In this document: piece after piece, positions 10,528 through 16,990 of the stretch
How positions within the stretch are numbered: the first letter of the stretch is position 1
Layout: every line of letters begins with the position of its first letter
From: Deltaproteobacteria bacterium UBA5754
Lineage (GTDB): Bacteria > Desulfobacterota > Dissulfuribacteria > Dissulfuribacterales > UBA5754
Assembly: GCA_002419025.1 (NCBI GenBank)
Contig: DIFG01000085.1
Location: forward strand, 1 to 22,308
Direction: 5' to 3'
Length of the DNA: 22,308 bases
Notes under the pieces: model-generated
The model's input: only the letters and a program-made list of their open reading frames with translations
Databases searched by the model: none
What the model was told of the DNA's origin: nothing
Position numbers and translations under genes: made by a program

Positions 10528-11631
10528 TCAGGAATCCCTTTGCCCTCCGATGAACTCTTCTATGTTCCGGCAGGCCACGTGGTCCGGGACCTGTACGGGC
10601 GGATGCTTCATGAAATACGCGGACGGGGAGGTGAGCGCCCCGCAGATGCCCCGATCGAGGGCGAGCTTCATGCACCGTATGGAATCAATAGCCACACCGG
10701 CCGAATTCGGGGAGTCCTCCACCGAAAGCCGTAGCTCGAGATTCATGGGCACATCCCCGAAAAGCCGTCCCTCCATGCGAATGAAGGCCACCTTGTTGTC
10801 CTTCTGCCAAGGAACATAATCACTCGGGCCGATGTGGATGTTCTCCGGGGGAAGGGGCTGGGAAAGGATGGACTGGACCGCCATGGTCTTCGAGAGCTTC
10901 TTGGATGCGAGCCGATGACGGTTGAGCATGTTGAGAAAGTCCGTGTTTCCACCGGTGTTCAACTGATAGGTCCGATCGAGACTCACGCCTCTGTTCTTGA
11001 AAAGATCCGCAAGTACCCGGTGCGTGATGGTCGCCCCGAGTTGGGACTTGATGTCGTCTCCGATGATGGGAAGTCCCTTGGATGCGAACCGTCCTGCCCA
11101 AGCCGGGTCGCTCGCGATGAATACAGGGATGTTGTTGATAAAACCGATCCCTGCCTCGAGGGCGCATTCGGCATAGAACCTGACCGCCTCCTCAGAGCCG
11201 ACCGGAAGATAGTTGAGGAGCATCTCGGCCCCGGATTCCCGAAGGATCCGCACAACCCCCTTCAAGTCGGGATCGGGCTCGTCCGAGAGGGCAAAGGTCT
11301 GATTCTCTGGATAATCAGCCATGTGAGGGGAAAAACCGTCCAGTACCGGCCCCTTTCTCACCTTCACACCCGTCAAAGGGATGTCCTGGCAGAACACCTT
11401 AGTGCAGTTGGGTGGGGCAAAAATCGCCTCGGAAACATCCCGACCCACCTTGCGCCTGTCGATGTCAAAGGCCGCAACGATCTGGATATCTCCCGGGGTA
11501 TAACCGCCAATCTCCCAGTGCATGAGGCCCACGGCCTCTCCGCCGATCACCCCCCGGTAATAATTGACGCCTTGCCAGAGGGAGCTGAAACAATTTCCTA
11601 TGCCTGCAACCGCAATCCTTATTTTGCCCAT
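10528..11631 (-). CDS. ino1: Inositol-3-phosphate synthase (short prokaryotic type)
   Basis: It converts glucose-6-phosphate to 1L-myo-inositol-1-phosphate using NAD. From the ATG at 11631 the protein is 367 aa, the size of the actinobacterial/archaeal enzymes. The NAD-binding start is GIGNCFSSLWQG (about 9-20). Later come NYLPVGSEEA and FINNIPVFIASDP, then the family hallmark GDDIKSQLGATITHR followed by LNTGGNTDFLNM. The Shine-Dalgarno AGGAGGAGG (11646-11654) is 13-14 nt from this ATG, a little far. A T8 run lies between them. An in-frame ATG at 11667 lies upstream of that Shine-Dalgarno and is less likely. No phosphatidylinositol synthase or di-myo-inositol-phosphate gene is beside it, so the fate of the inositol is open. 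Confidence 0.9.
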   Translation of the reverse strand: MGKIRIAVAGIGNCFSSLWQGVNYYRGVIGGEAVGLMHWEIGGYTPGDIQIVAAFDIDRRKVGRDVSEAIFAPPNCTKVFCQDIPLTGVKVRKGPVLDGFSPHMADYPENQTFALSDEPDPDLKGVVRILRESGAEMLLNYLPVGSEEAVRFYAECALEAGIGFINNIPVFIASDPAWAGRFASKGLPIIGDDIKSQLGATITHRVLADLFKNRGVSLDRTYQLNTGGNTDFLNMLNRHRLASKKLSKTMAVQSILSQPLPPENIHIGPSDYVPWQKDNKVAFIRMEGRLFGDVPMNLELRLSVEDSPNSAGVAIDSIRCMKLALDRGICGALTSPSAYFMKHPPVQVPDHVACRNIEEFIGGQRDS

Positions 11632-11680
11632 GGAAAAAAAAGAGCCTCCTCCTGACCATGAATACATACCCTCCGTGTGG

Positions 11681-11908
11681 TCACGGTGTCTCCACCTCGT
11701 GGGTCTCCTCGTCTATCTCCACCTCGAGCTCGAAAAAACTCGTCCCGCAGTCGTAACATTTGACATCGATGGTCTTTTCGCTACTCAGGGAGACGTAGAT
11801 CTCGTCACACCCGCACGACGCGCACGGGGCCACCACCGATTCCTTGATGATCTCCTTTATGGACGGACGCACGTTCGGCGGAATGTCCGGATCGTATTCA
11901 ATTTTCAC
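11681..11908 (-). CDS. Small zinc-ribbon protein (75 aa)
   Basis: The protein has two CxxC knuckles, CASC (29-32, followed by Gly-Cys34) and CYDC (51-54), about 18 residues apart on short beta strands. This is the layout of a single zinc ribbon. The N-terminus is short and the C-terminal tail is very acidic (ELEVEIDEETHEVE). No catalytic domain is present, so it may be a nucleic-acid or protein adaptor. The start is a GTG at 11908 with a perfect AGGAGG seven bases upstream. It is first in the minus-strand block and 49 nt upstream of ino1, so it is probably cotranscribed. I do not recognise a named family. Confidence 0.8.
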   Translation of the reverse strand: MKIEYDPDIPPNVRPSIKEIIKESVVAPCASCGCDEIYVSLSSEKTIDVKCYDCGTSFFELEVEIDEETHEVETP

Positions 11909-12023
11909 AATATAACCTCCTGAAAGCCGCCCGAATTCCGGGTGCGGCCACTCACCGCATGTTTGTATAGTATTTCAGGAATAATAACCTTCACACAGGG
12001 AGTTGCAAAGGATTTTTGGCCTC

Positions 12024-12123
12024 TTTATTCACATCGAGAGTAGACATCATCTCATTGACCAGCACATTCATCACATCCATATTGACAAGAAGCCCCGGTC
12101 CCGCTAAAAAATATGTGAATAAA
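12024..12123. other. Distant inverted repeat flanking the cytochrome promoter
   Basis: TTTATTCACAT (12024-12034) and its exact reverse complement ATGTGAATAAA (12113-12123) lie 78 nt apart, one upstream of the -35 and one just past the -10 of the cytochrome c3 promoter. They could be paired operator half-sites for looping repression or a CRP/FNR-type regulator. No regulator is identified. The rest of the 270-nt divergent gap (11909-12178) is AT-rich leader. Confidence 0.35.
12082..12110 (+). promoter_or_regulatory. Sigma-70-type promoter of the cytochrome c3 gene
   Basis: A perfect TTGACA (12082-12087) is followed after 17 bp by TAAAAA (12105-12110). A start near 12117 leaves a leader of about 60 nt with an AAGGAGG Shine-Dalgarno (near 12163-12170) before the ATG at 12179. 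Confidence 0.6.
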
Positions 12124-12178
12124 AATTCAATTTTGTCCCTTATTTATATTACCCCACCCATCAAGGAGGAACGTCAGG

Positions 12179-12526
12179 ATGAAAAGGATCGCCGCAGTTG
12201 TCGCATCGCTCGCTTTCGGATTTGCATCCACCTGTCTCGCAGCGGGAACCGGCCCTGATACCATAGAACTCAAGGGACCGGCCGGCAAGAAGGAGCCCGT
12301 GGCCTTCAACCACAAGGCCCACCAGGAAAAGTCCACCTGCGGTGAATGCCATCACGGAAAGGGTCCGGACGGCAAGCAGGTGCCCTACACCGAGGGCCAG
12401 GCCATCGAGAAGTGCTCCACCTGTCACGAACTCGGGAAGCCCAGCGACAACATGCACAAGAACTGTATAGGGTGTCACAAGGCCAAGAGCGGACCCACCA
12501 AGTGCGCCGAGTGTCATAAGAAGTAA
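12179..12526 (+). CDS. Periplasmic tetraheme cytochrome c3
   Basis: It is a small low-potential electron carrier of the class III (cytochrome c3/c7) family, acting in the periplasm between hydrogenases or dehydrogenases and membrane quinone or reductase complexes. The 115 aa begin with a signal peptide ending near CLAAG (about residue 22). Four CXXCH heme sites follow at Cys54, 79, 96 and 109. Four further histidines (45, 48, 59, 93) can give bis-His ligation to all four hemes. All four sites are CXXCH, unlike Desulfovibrio c3 where hemes 2 and 4 often use CX4CH. The gene is a single-gene unit with its own promoter (12082-12110), a strong Shine-Dalgarno and a strong terminator. High expression is likely. 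Confidence 0.92.
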   Translation: MKRIAAVVASLAFGFASTCLAAGTGPDTIELKGPAGKKEPVAFNHKAHQEKSTCGECHHGKGPDGKQVPYTEGQAIEKCSTCHELGKPSDNMHKNCIGCHKAKSGPTKCAECHKK

Positions 12527-12546
12527 CGATCGCATATTCGAAAAAC

Positions 12547-12590
12547 CGCAAAAAGGCCCGTTCCATTTCACTGGAACGGGCCTTTTTGCG
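12547..12590. terminator. Bidirectional intrinsic terminator between convergent cytochrome genes
   Basis: A perfect 19-bp stem (12547-12565 with 12572-12590) closes a 6-nt loop. The GC core GGCCCGTTCCA is flanked by A5 on the left and T5 on the right, so it can end transcripts from both the cytochrome c3 gene (plus) and the triheme cytochrome gene (minus). Confidence 0.92.
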
Positions 12591-12628
12591 TATGGGAATG
12601 CCCCCGGATTGGCATCCCGATCAGGCGA

Positions 12629-13033
12629 TCAATCCCCGTGGGGCTTTTTCGTCTCTTTCCCGGACGCCCTGTCCAGTCCCTTGACACCGATGTGGCAGAG
12701 TGTGCACTTCCCAGTGGCCTTGTCTAGTACGGCAGTAAAGGCAGTGGACCCGTCATGACAGGCCCCGCAGTAATTTCCCTCTGCAAAGGATTTGTGATTG
12801 AACTCTCCGGATTCTTCGGCGCTTCCTGTGGCGTATTCAAAAAGTCCATCATGGCATGTATCGCACTCATAGCCCATGTCCATGTGGGACTGATGGTCGA
12901 ACACGACGGCCTTCACGGGCCTTGTGAAGACAATGGTCCCGCCGTGTTCCTCTTCCGTCGCACCGACGCCATGAACGAGAAAGGTCGCCCCCACGAGGGC
13001 GAGCACCAAGGCCGTGATGAATGTCTTTTTCAT
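12629..13033 (-). CDS. Periplasmic triheme cytochrome (c7-like)
   Basis: It is a periplasmic electron carrier. From the ATG at 13033 (GGGGGG Shine-Dalgarno) it has 134 aa and a clear signal peptide (MKKTFITALVLALVGATFLV, cleaved around GVGA-T). There are three CXXCH sites (Cys57, Cys89, Cys110). His47, His50 and His80 are available as distal ligands, matching a bis-His triheme c7-type fold with the FDHQSH and FNHKSF motifs of that family. It starts 16 nt after the Tat-exported ferredoxin stop and is almost certainly its electron partner. The longer reading frame back to 13084 overlaps the ferredoxin gene and is not used. Spacing of heme 1 to heme 2 is longer than in Geobacter PpcA. Confidence 0.9.
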   Translation of the reverse strand: MKKTFITALVLALVGATFLVHGVGATEEEHGGTIVFTRPVKAVVFDHQSHMDMGYECDTCHDGLFEYATGSAEESGEFNHKSFAEGNYCGACHDGSTAFTAVLDKATGKCTLCHIGVKGLDRASGKETKKPHGD

Positions 13034-13049
13034 GGATTTCCCCCCGGTC

Positions 13050-13811
13050 CTATCCTTTTGTGTAGAAAACATTCGGTGCTGCACCAGTCTCAGGCCTCAA
13101 CACCCAGACGACCCGCTCCGGATCGTGCACTAGCTGATAGACCCTGCTTGTCGGATCCGAGAGGTCCCCGAAGATCCGCACATCAGCGGGACATGCCTCG
13201 GCGCATGCGGTCGTCGTCATCCCCTTTGAAAGGCGGGAAGCAAAGCAGAAGTCGCACTTGTCGATGGCCCTGATCTCCTCATTGAAATATCGGGCGTTAT
13301 AAGGACACGCAGCCATGCAGGTCTTGCAGCCGATACACTTCTTGGGATCCATCATGACAATGCCCGTGGTCTTGTCTTTGTAAGTCGCAACCGTCGGACA
13401 TACCCGGACACAGGGAGGGCGGTTGCACTGATTGCAGAGAACAGGCATGAACTCCCGTTGCCTGGACGCAGGCCCCACTGTGAGCTCCCTCTCGAGGATG
13501 GTGGTACGGTATCCATATTCGGGAACATGATTGGTCTTGACGCAGGCCTCCTTGCAAAGTTCGCAGTCGATGCACCGGTCCTGCCGCAAGACCATGCAAT
13601 AGTGGGGCTTATAGGGATAGTCCTTGAGGCTGATTCCCTCAAGTGCACCGTTGACGGGCCTGGCCGACATCAGGGAAAGCACGGTTCCCCCGGCAAATAC
13701 ACCTGTTACCGCAAGGCCCATTTGCAAAAAACGTCTCCTTTCCTCGGAAGGCAGGGTCTCGAGCCCTTCGCTCTCCATCTTCTCGAATCTTTCAAGATCC
13801 TCGATCTTCAT
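13050..13811 (-). CDS. Tat-exported four-cluster ferredoxin subunit (DmsB/HybA/DsrO-like)
   Basis: It is a periplasmic electron-transfer subunit of the type that sits between a catalytic subunit and a quinone-reacting membrane protein. The 253 aa start at the ATG at 13811 (GGAGGA upstream). A twin-arginine signal ERRRFLQ (24-30) precedes a hydrophobic stretch to about 50. Four Cys groups follow: CIDCELCKEAC (80-90), CNQCNRPPCVRVCP (126-139), CIGCKTCMAACP (159-170), and CDFC (186-189) with CAEACP (203-208). These can bind four cubane clusters. The only partner next to it is the triheme cytochrome. No NrfD/HybB anchor or molybdopterin, hydrogenase or sulfite reductase subunit lies within the window. 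Which complex it serves is therefore unknown. Confidence 0.93.
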   Translation of the reverse strand: MKIEDLERFEKMESEGLETLPSEERRRFLQMGLAVTGVFAGGTVLSLMSARPVNGALEGISLKDYPYKPHYCMVLRQDRCIDCELCKEACVKTNHVPEYGYRTTILERELTVGPASRQREFMPVLCNQCNRPPCVRVCPTVATYKDKTTGIVMMDPKKCIGCKTCMAACPYNARYFNEEIRAIDKCDFCFASRLSKGMTTTACAEACPADVRIFGDLSDPTSRVYQLVHDPERVVWVLRPETGAAPNVFYTKG

Positions 13812-13910
13812 TCCTGATCCTCCATGATATATATAGGGAAGCGTGAAAAACGTTCCTTGCGCCCAGTAGCAGAGCTGTCCATCGGTCAATAATTCCACAT
13901 ACAGGGAGCA

Positions 13911-13928
13911 TGTTGCATTTTGTTGCAT
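13911..13928. repeat. Direct repeat TGTTGCAT x2 in the ferredoxin/binding-protein intergenic gap
   Basis: TGTTGCAT occurs at 13911-13918 and 13921-13928, a 10-bp period equal to one helical turn, about 100-117 bp upstream of the minus-strand ferredoxin ATG. This is the usual look of an activator or repressor site. The remainder of the 309-nt gap (13812-14120) has a TATATATA run near 13828-13835. It shows no convincing -35/-10 pair for the plus-strand binding-protein gene and no -24/-12 element. Confidence 0.4.
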
Positions 13929-14120
13929 CCTCGCGCCTATCCATCGGACGAAATCCCCTGTTTTTCTAAGGAGCTATCCCTGGATGACATGCGCGGCATG
14001 AAGAGGTTTCAACTTTTTTCACAAATGGAGTCCAAACTTAATGCACTACAAAAGTGTGTCAAGTAACCGCGATCACATTTGTCGCATTTCCCTCTCCCGA
14101 CCGGCGTCCTGGGGCGGAAA

Positions 14121-15041
14121 ATGACGGCTGGCATTCTTTTTACGCTCATGGCCCTTCTTTTCGTGATGCCCTTGCCTCCCGGTCTTTCATTCGGCGCGGA
14201 ATCTCCGGACAGGGTGAAGATCTTTGTGAGCGTCCCCCCCCAGGCGTACTTTGTGGAACGGATCGGAGGGGAAAGGGTGAATGTCACCGTCCTCCTTGCG
14301 CCTGGAGCAAATCCCGCCACTTTCTCCCCTTCTCCCCAGCAGATGGCGGAACTTGCCCGTGCAGACCTCTTTTTCCGGACCGGCGTCCCCTTTGAAAACG
14401 TCCTCTTGCCCAAGATCGCGTCCGCCATGCCCGGTCTTCGAGTGGTGGACACACGGCAGGGAATCGAACTCCGCCATCTGGATGAGCACGACCATCACGA
14501 TGGCTCGCCCGGGGACAGAGATCGCCATCTCCCAGGCGAACTCGACCCCCATGTCTGGATGAGCCCGACTCTTGTCAAGGAGCAGGCTAGGACCATCCGT
14601 GACGCCCTCACGCGGATCGATCCCTCCGGGAAGGACGCGTACGAGACAGGCTTCAATGCCTTTTCAAAGGACCTTGACCGGCTGCACGAGCGCCTAACCA
14701 AGCTGCTCGCCCCCCTCACAGGAAGGGAATTCTTCGTGTATCACCCAGCGTTCGGATATTTCGCAGAGACGTACGGATTGAAACAGGTCCCGGTGGAGTT
14801 CGAAGGGAAGGAACCGAGTCCACGGCATATTGCTGACCTCGTCCGAAGGGCCAGGGAACAGGGCGTGCGGGTGATCTTCGTCCAACCTCAGTTCTCACCC
14901 AAGGCCGCGCAGGCCATTGCCAGGGCCATTGGAGGCGCTGTCGTCCCCCTCGACCCTCTTGCAAAAGACTACATCGCGAACATGGAGGCCATTGCCCATG
15001 CCCTCCTCCGATCCCTTCTCCAAAACGGTTCCGAAAGATAA
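14121..15041 (+). CDS. ZnuA-like (cluster 9) metal-type substrate-binding protein
   Basis: Proteins of this family deliver Zn or Mn to an ABC importer in the periplasm. The 306 aa have a signal peptide (cleavage near FGA-ES, about 26), the N-lobe start VKIFVSVPPQAYFVERIGG, a His/Asp-rich loop (about 119-139, with DEHDHHDG) and the C-lobe. Ligand positions are DPHVW (His144), YHPAFGYFAETYGL (His208) and PLDPLAKDY (Asp278). The first His ligand, normally in a PHxYEPTP-type motif, is replaced: NPATFSPSP has Ala66 there. No permease or ATPase gene follows. Instead a histidine kinase gene overlaps its end by 44 nt, suggesting a sensory role. The ATG at 14121 is preferred to the TTG at 14079, but neither has a strong Shine-Dalgarno. 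Confidence 0.87.
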   Translation: MTAGILFTLMALLFVMPLPPGLSFGAESPDRVKIFVSVPPQAYFVERIGGERVNVTVLLAPGANPATFSPSPQQMAELARADLFFRTGVPFENVLLPKIASAMPGLRVVDTRQGIELRHLDEHDHHDGSPGDRDRHLPGELDPHVWMSPTLVKEQARTIRDALTRIDPSGKDAYETGFNAFSKDLDRLHERLTKLLAPLTGREFFVYHPAFGYFAETYGLKQVPVEFEGKEPSPRHIADLVRRAREQGVRVIFVQPQFSPKAAQAIARAIGGAVVPLDPLAKDYIANMEAIAHALLRSLLQNGSER

Positions 15042-16986
15042 GGAATCCGACTTGCCCACCCGCCTCCGGCTGGGCACCCGCTACGCACTTACGACCGGCG
15101 GGATCGTCCTTGCCTTTTTCCTCTGCCTTGCACTCCTTTCTTACGTCTATCTCAGGCAAAAGGCCATCGAAGAGACCCGTGCCAAGGCCCTTGTCGTCTT
15201 CGCCATCACGGACGGGATCGGGGCCTACGTCACGGAGACGCTCCGCCCCCGGATGTTCGACCTCCTGAATCTTCTTCCGGCCGAGGGAAGATTCGTCGCT
15301 GAAGCCATGTCCACCACACGCATCAAGCATGGCATAATGGACCATCTGACTGGAGAACATCCGGAATTCACTTACAGACGCGTATCCGTCCATCCGAGAA
15401 ACCCCCAAAACCGGGCCGACGACTTCCACAAAGGCATGTTCCAGTTCTTTTCCAAATCCCCGCAACGGATCTCCTGGCAGGGAATAAGGGAAATCCGCGG
15501 AGAAAAATACTACTTCATCCTCAAACCCATCTTCGCACGGGAAGAGTGCCTCAGGTGTCACGGCGAGCCCAAGGACGCCCCAGCCGGACTCATCGACCAG
15601 TACGGATCAGAGGCCGGATTCGGCCACAAGACCGGGGAACTCATGGGGATCGAATCCATTTCCTTTTCCCTGCACCCCGCATTCTCCGCCATCAACCAGG
15701 CCACCCTCAACATCCTCGCTGTCGGATCCATCCTCACGGCCATCCTTTTCCTCGCCATCGAGGGTTCATTCCTCCGCCTCGTGAGCCAGCCCCTGAGATC
15801 CCTCTCACGGTCGTTCATAGCCATTGCACAGGGGGACAAACCCCTTCGCCGCGGGGTGGATATCTCAACCCCTGACGAGATCGGAGAACTCGCCGAATCC
15901 TTCAATCTCCTTGCCTCCCGGCTCGCCGACGCCCAGGATTCCCTGAAGTACAACGCAGGGCTCCTTCAGTCAGTTCTGAACGGTATCACCGACCCCATCG
16001 CCCTCGTCAACCGTGACTGTTCCCTTTCTGTGATCAACCATGCCTACCAGGAGTGGATCGGAAGGGGATCACCAGCAGTCCTCGGAGGCCCATGCCATCC
16101 CGCCCACGAAGACGGGACCCTGTGTCCCGCCTGCCTCTTGGAAGAGGTCTTCGTGAAAGGAAAGGCCTTATCACAAGAGTGGAGAGGCACTGACGGACGA
16201 TACTATGAGACCCGCCTCTATCCGGTCCGGGATGAAACCGGTGCCGTCTCCCAGGTTGTTCACTCCCTCCGTGACACCACCACGGAAAGGGACGCGGAGG
16301 AGCGCATGCACAACGCGGAAAAACTCGCATCAATCGGCCAGCTCTCGGCTGGGATCGCCCATGAGATCAACAATCCCCTGGGGGTTATCCACTGTTACAC
16401 GCGGCTCCTCAAGCGGTCACTCGCCAGGGATGGAAACGCCCTTTCCGACCTCGCTGTCATCGAGAAACACATCCAGTCCTGCAAACAGATCGTGGATGGC
16501 CTCCTCTCTTTTGCCCGGAGGGAAAAAACGGAAAAGCGGGAAACGGACCTTAATGCCCTGGCCCTCGAGGTCCTCGCCATGGTAAAAAAACAGCTCGAAA
16601 AGACCGGAATCTCCATTGAGACCAGGCTAGACCCGGGGCTCCCCCGGCTCATACTCGACGAGGGAAAGATGAAACAGGTCCTTTTGAATCTCCTGCTGAA
16701 CGCCGCCCAGGCCATGCCTGAAGGCGGCGTGGTCAGCATCCAAACGGCGTGGGATTCTGCCTCATCACGGGTGGAGCTGAAAGTGGAGGACTCGGGGATA
16801 GGTATCCCGGAGGAACACATCCACCGCATCTTCGACCCTTTCTTCACGACCAAGAGACCCGGCGAGGGGACTGGGCTCGGTCTTTCGGTCTCATTTGGGA
16901 TAGTTAAAGAGCACAGCGGGGATATCGCCGTAAGGTCCAGTCCGGGCAAGGGAAGCCTCTTTACCGTCTCCCTGCCCGTTAACTGA
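14998..16986 (+). CDS. Membrane histidine kinase with heme-type DUF3365 sensor, HAMP and PAS
   Basis: It is a two-component sensor. From the ATG at 14998 (GGAGG nine bases upstream, inside the preceding gene) it has 662 aa. TM1 is about 29-51. A periplasmic Tll0287-like/DUF3365 domain (about 55-230) carries the typical HPRNPQNRADDF segment and a c-type heme motif CLRCH (184-188). TM2 is about 235-258 and HAMP about 259-315. A PAS domain (about 318-430) has an unusual Cys/His cluster, PCHPAH then LCPAC (365-379). HisKA has AHEINNP with phospho-His455. The HATPase has the N box around Asn568, DSGIGI and GEGTGLGLS. The kinase probably reads heme redox or ligand state, perhaps together with the adjacent binding protein, and phosphorylates the next gene's product. 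Confidence 0.93.
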   Translation: MPSSDPFSKTVPKDKESDLPTRLRLGTRYALTTGGIVLAFFLCLALLSYVYLRQKAIEETRAKALVVFAITDGIGAYVTETLRPRMFDLLNLLPAEGRFVAEAMSTTRIKHGIMDHLTGEHPEFTYRRVSVHPRNPQNRADDFHKGMFQFFSKSPQRISWQGIREIRGEKYYFILKPIFAREECLRCHGEPKDAPAGLIDQYGSEAGFGHKTGELMGIESISFSLHPAFSAINQATLNILAVGSILTAILFLAIEGSFLRLVSQPLRSLSRSFIAIAQGDKPLRRGVDISTPDEIGELAESFNLLASRLADAQDSLKYNAGLLQSVLNGITDPIALVNRDCSLSVINHAYQEWIGRGSPAVLGGPCHPAHEDGTLCPACLLEEVFVKGKALSQEWRGTDGRYYETRLYPVRDETGAVSQVVHSLRDTTTERDAEERMHNAEKLASIGQLSAGIAHEINNPLGVIHCYTRLLKRSLARDGNALSDLAVIEKHIQSCKQIVDGLLSFARREKTEKRETDLNALALEVLAMVKKQLEKTGISIETRLDPGLPRLILDEGKMKQVLLNLLLNAAQAMPEGGVVSIQTAWDSASSRVELKVEDSGIGIPEEHIHRIFDPFFTTKRPGEGTGLGLSVSFGIVKEHSGDIAVRSSPGKGSLFTVSLPVN

Positions 16987-16990
16987 CGCC

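Noticed and set aside
13812..13928. Extending the Tat ferredoxin to the upstream start at 13928
   Set aside because: It would bury the twin-arginine signal 63 residues from the N-terminus. The ATG at 13811 has a proper Shine-Dalgarno.
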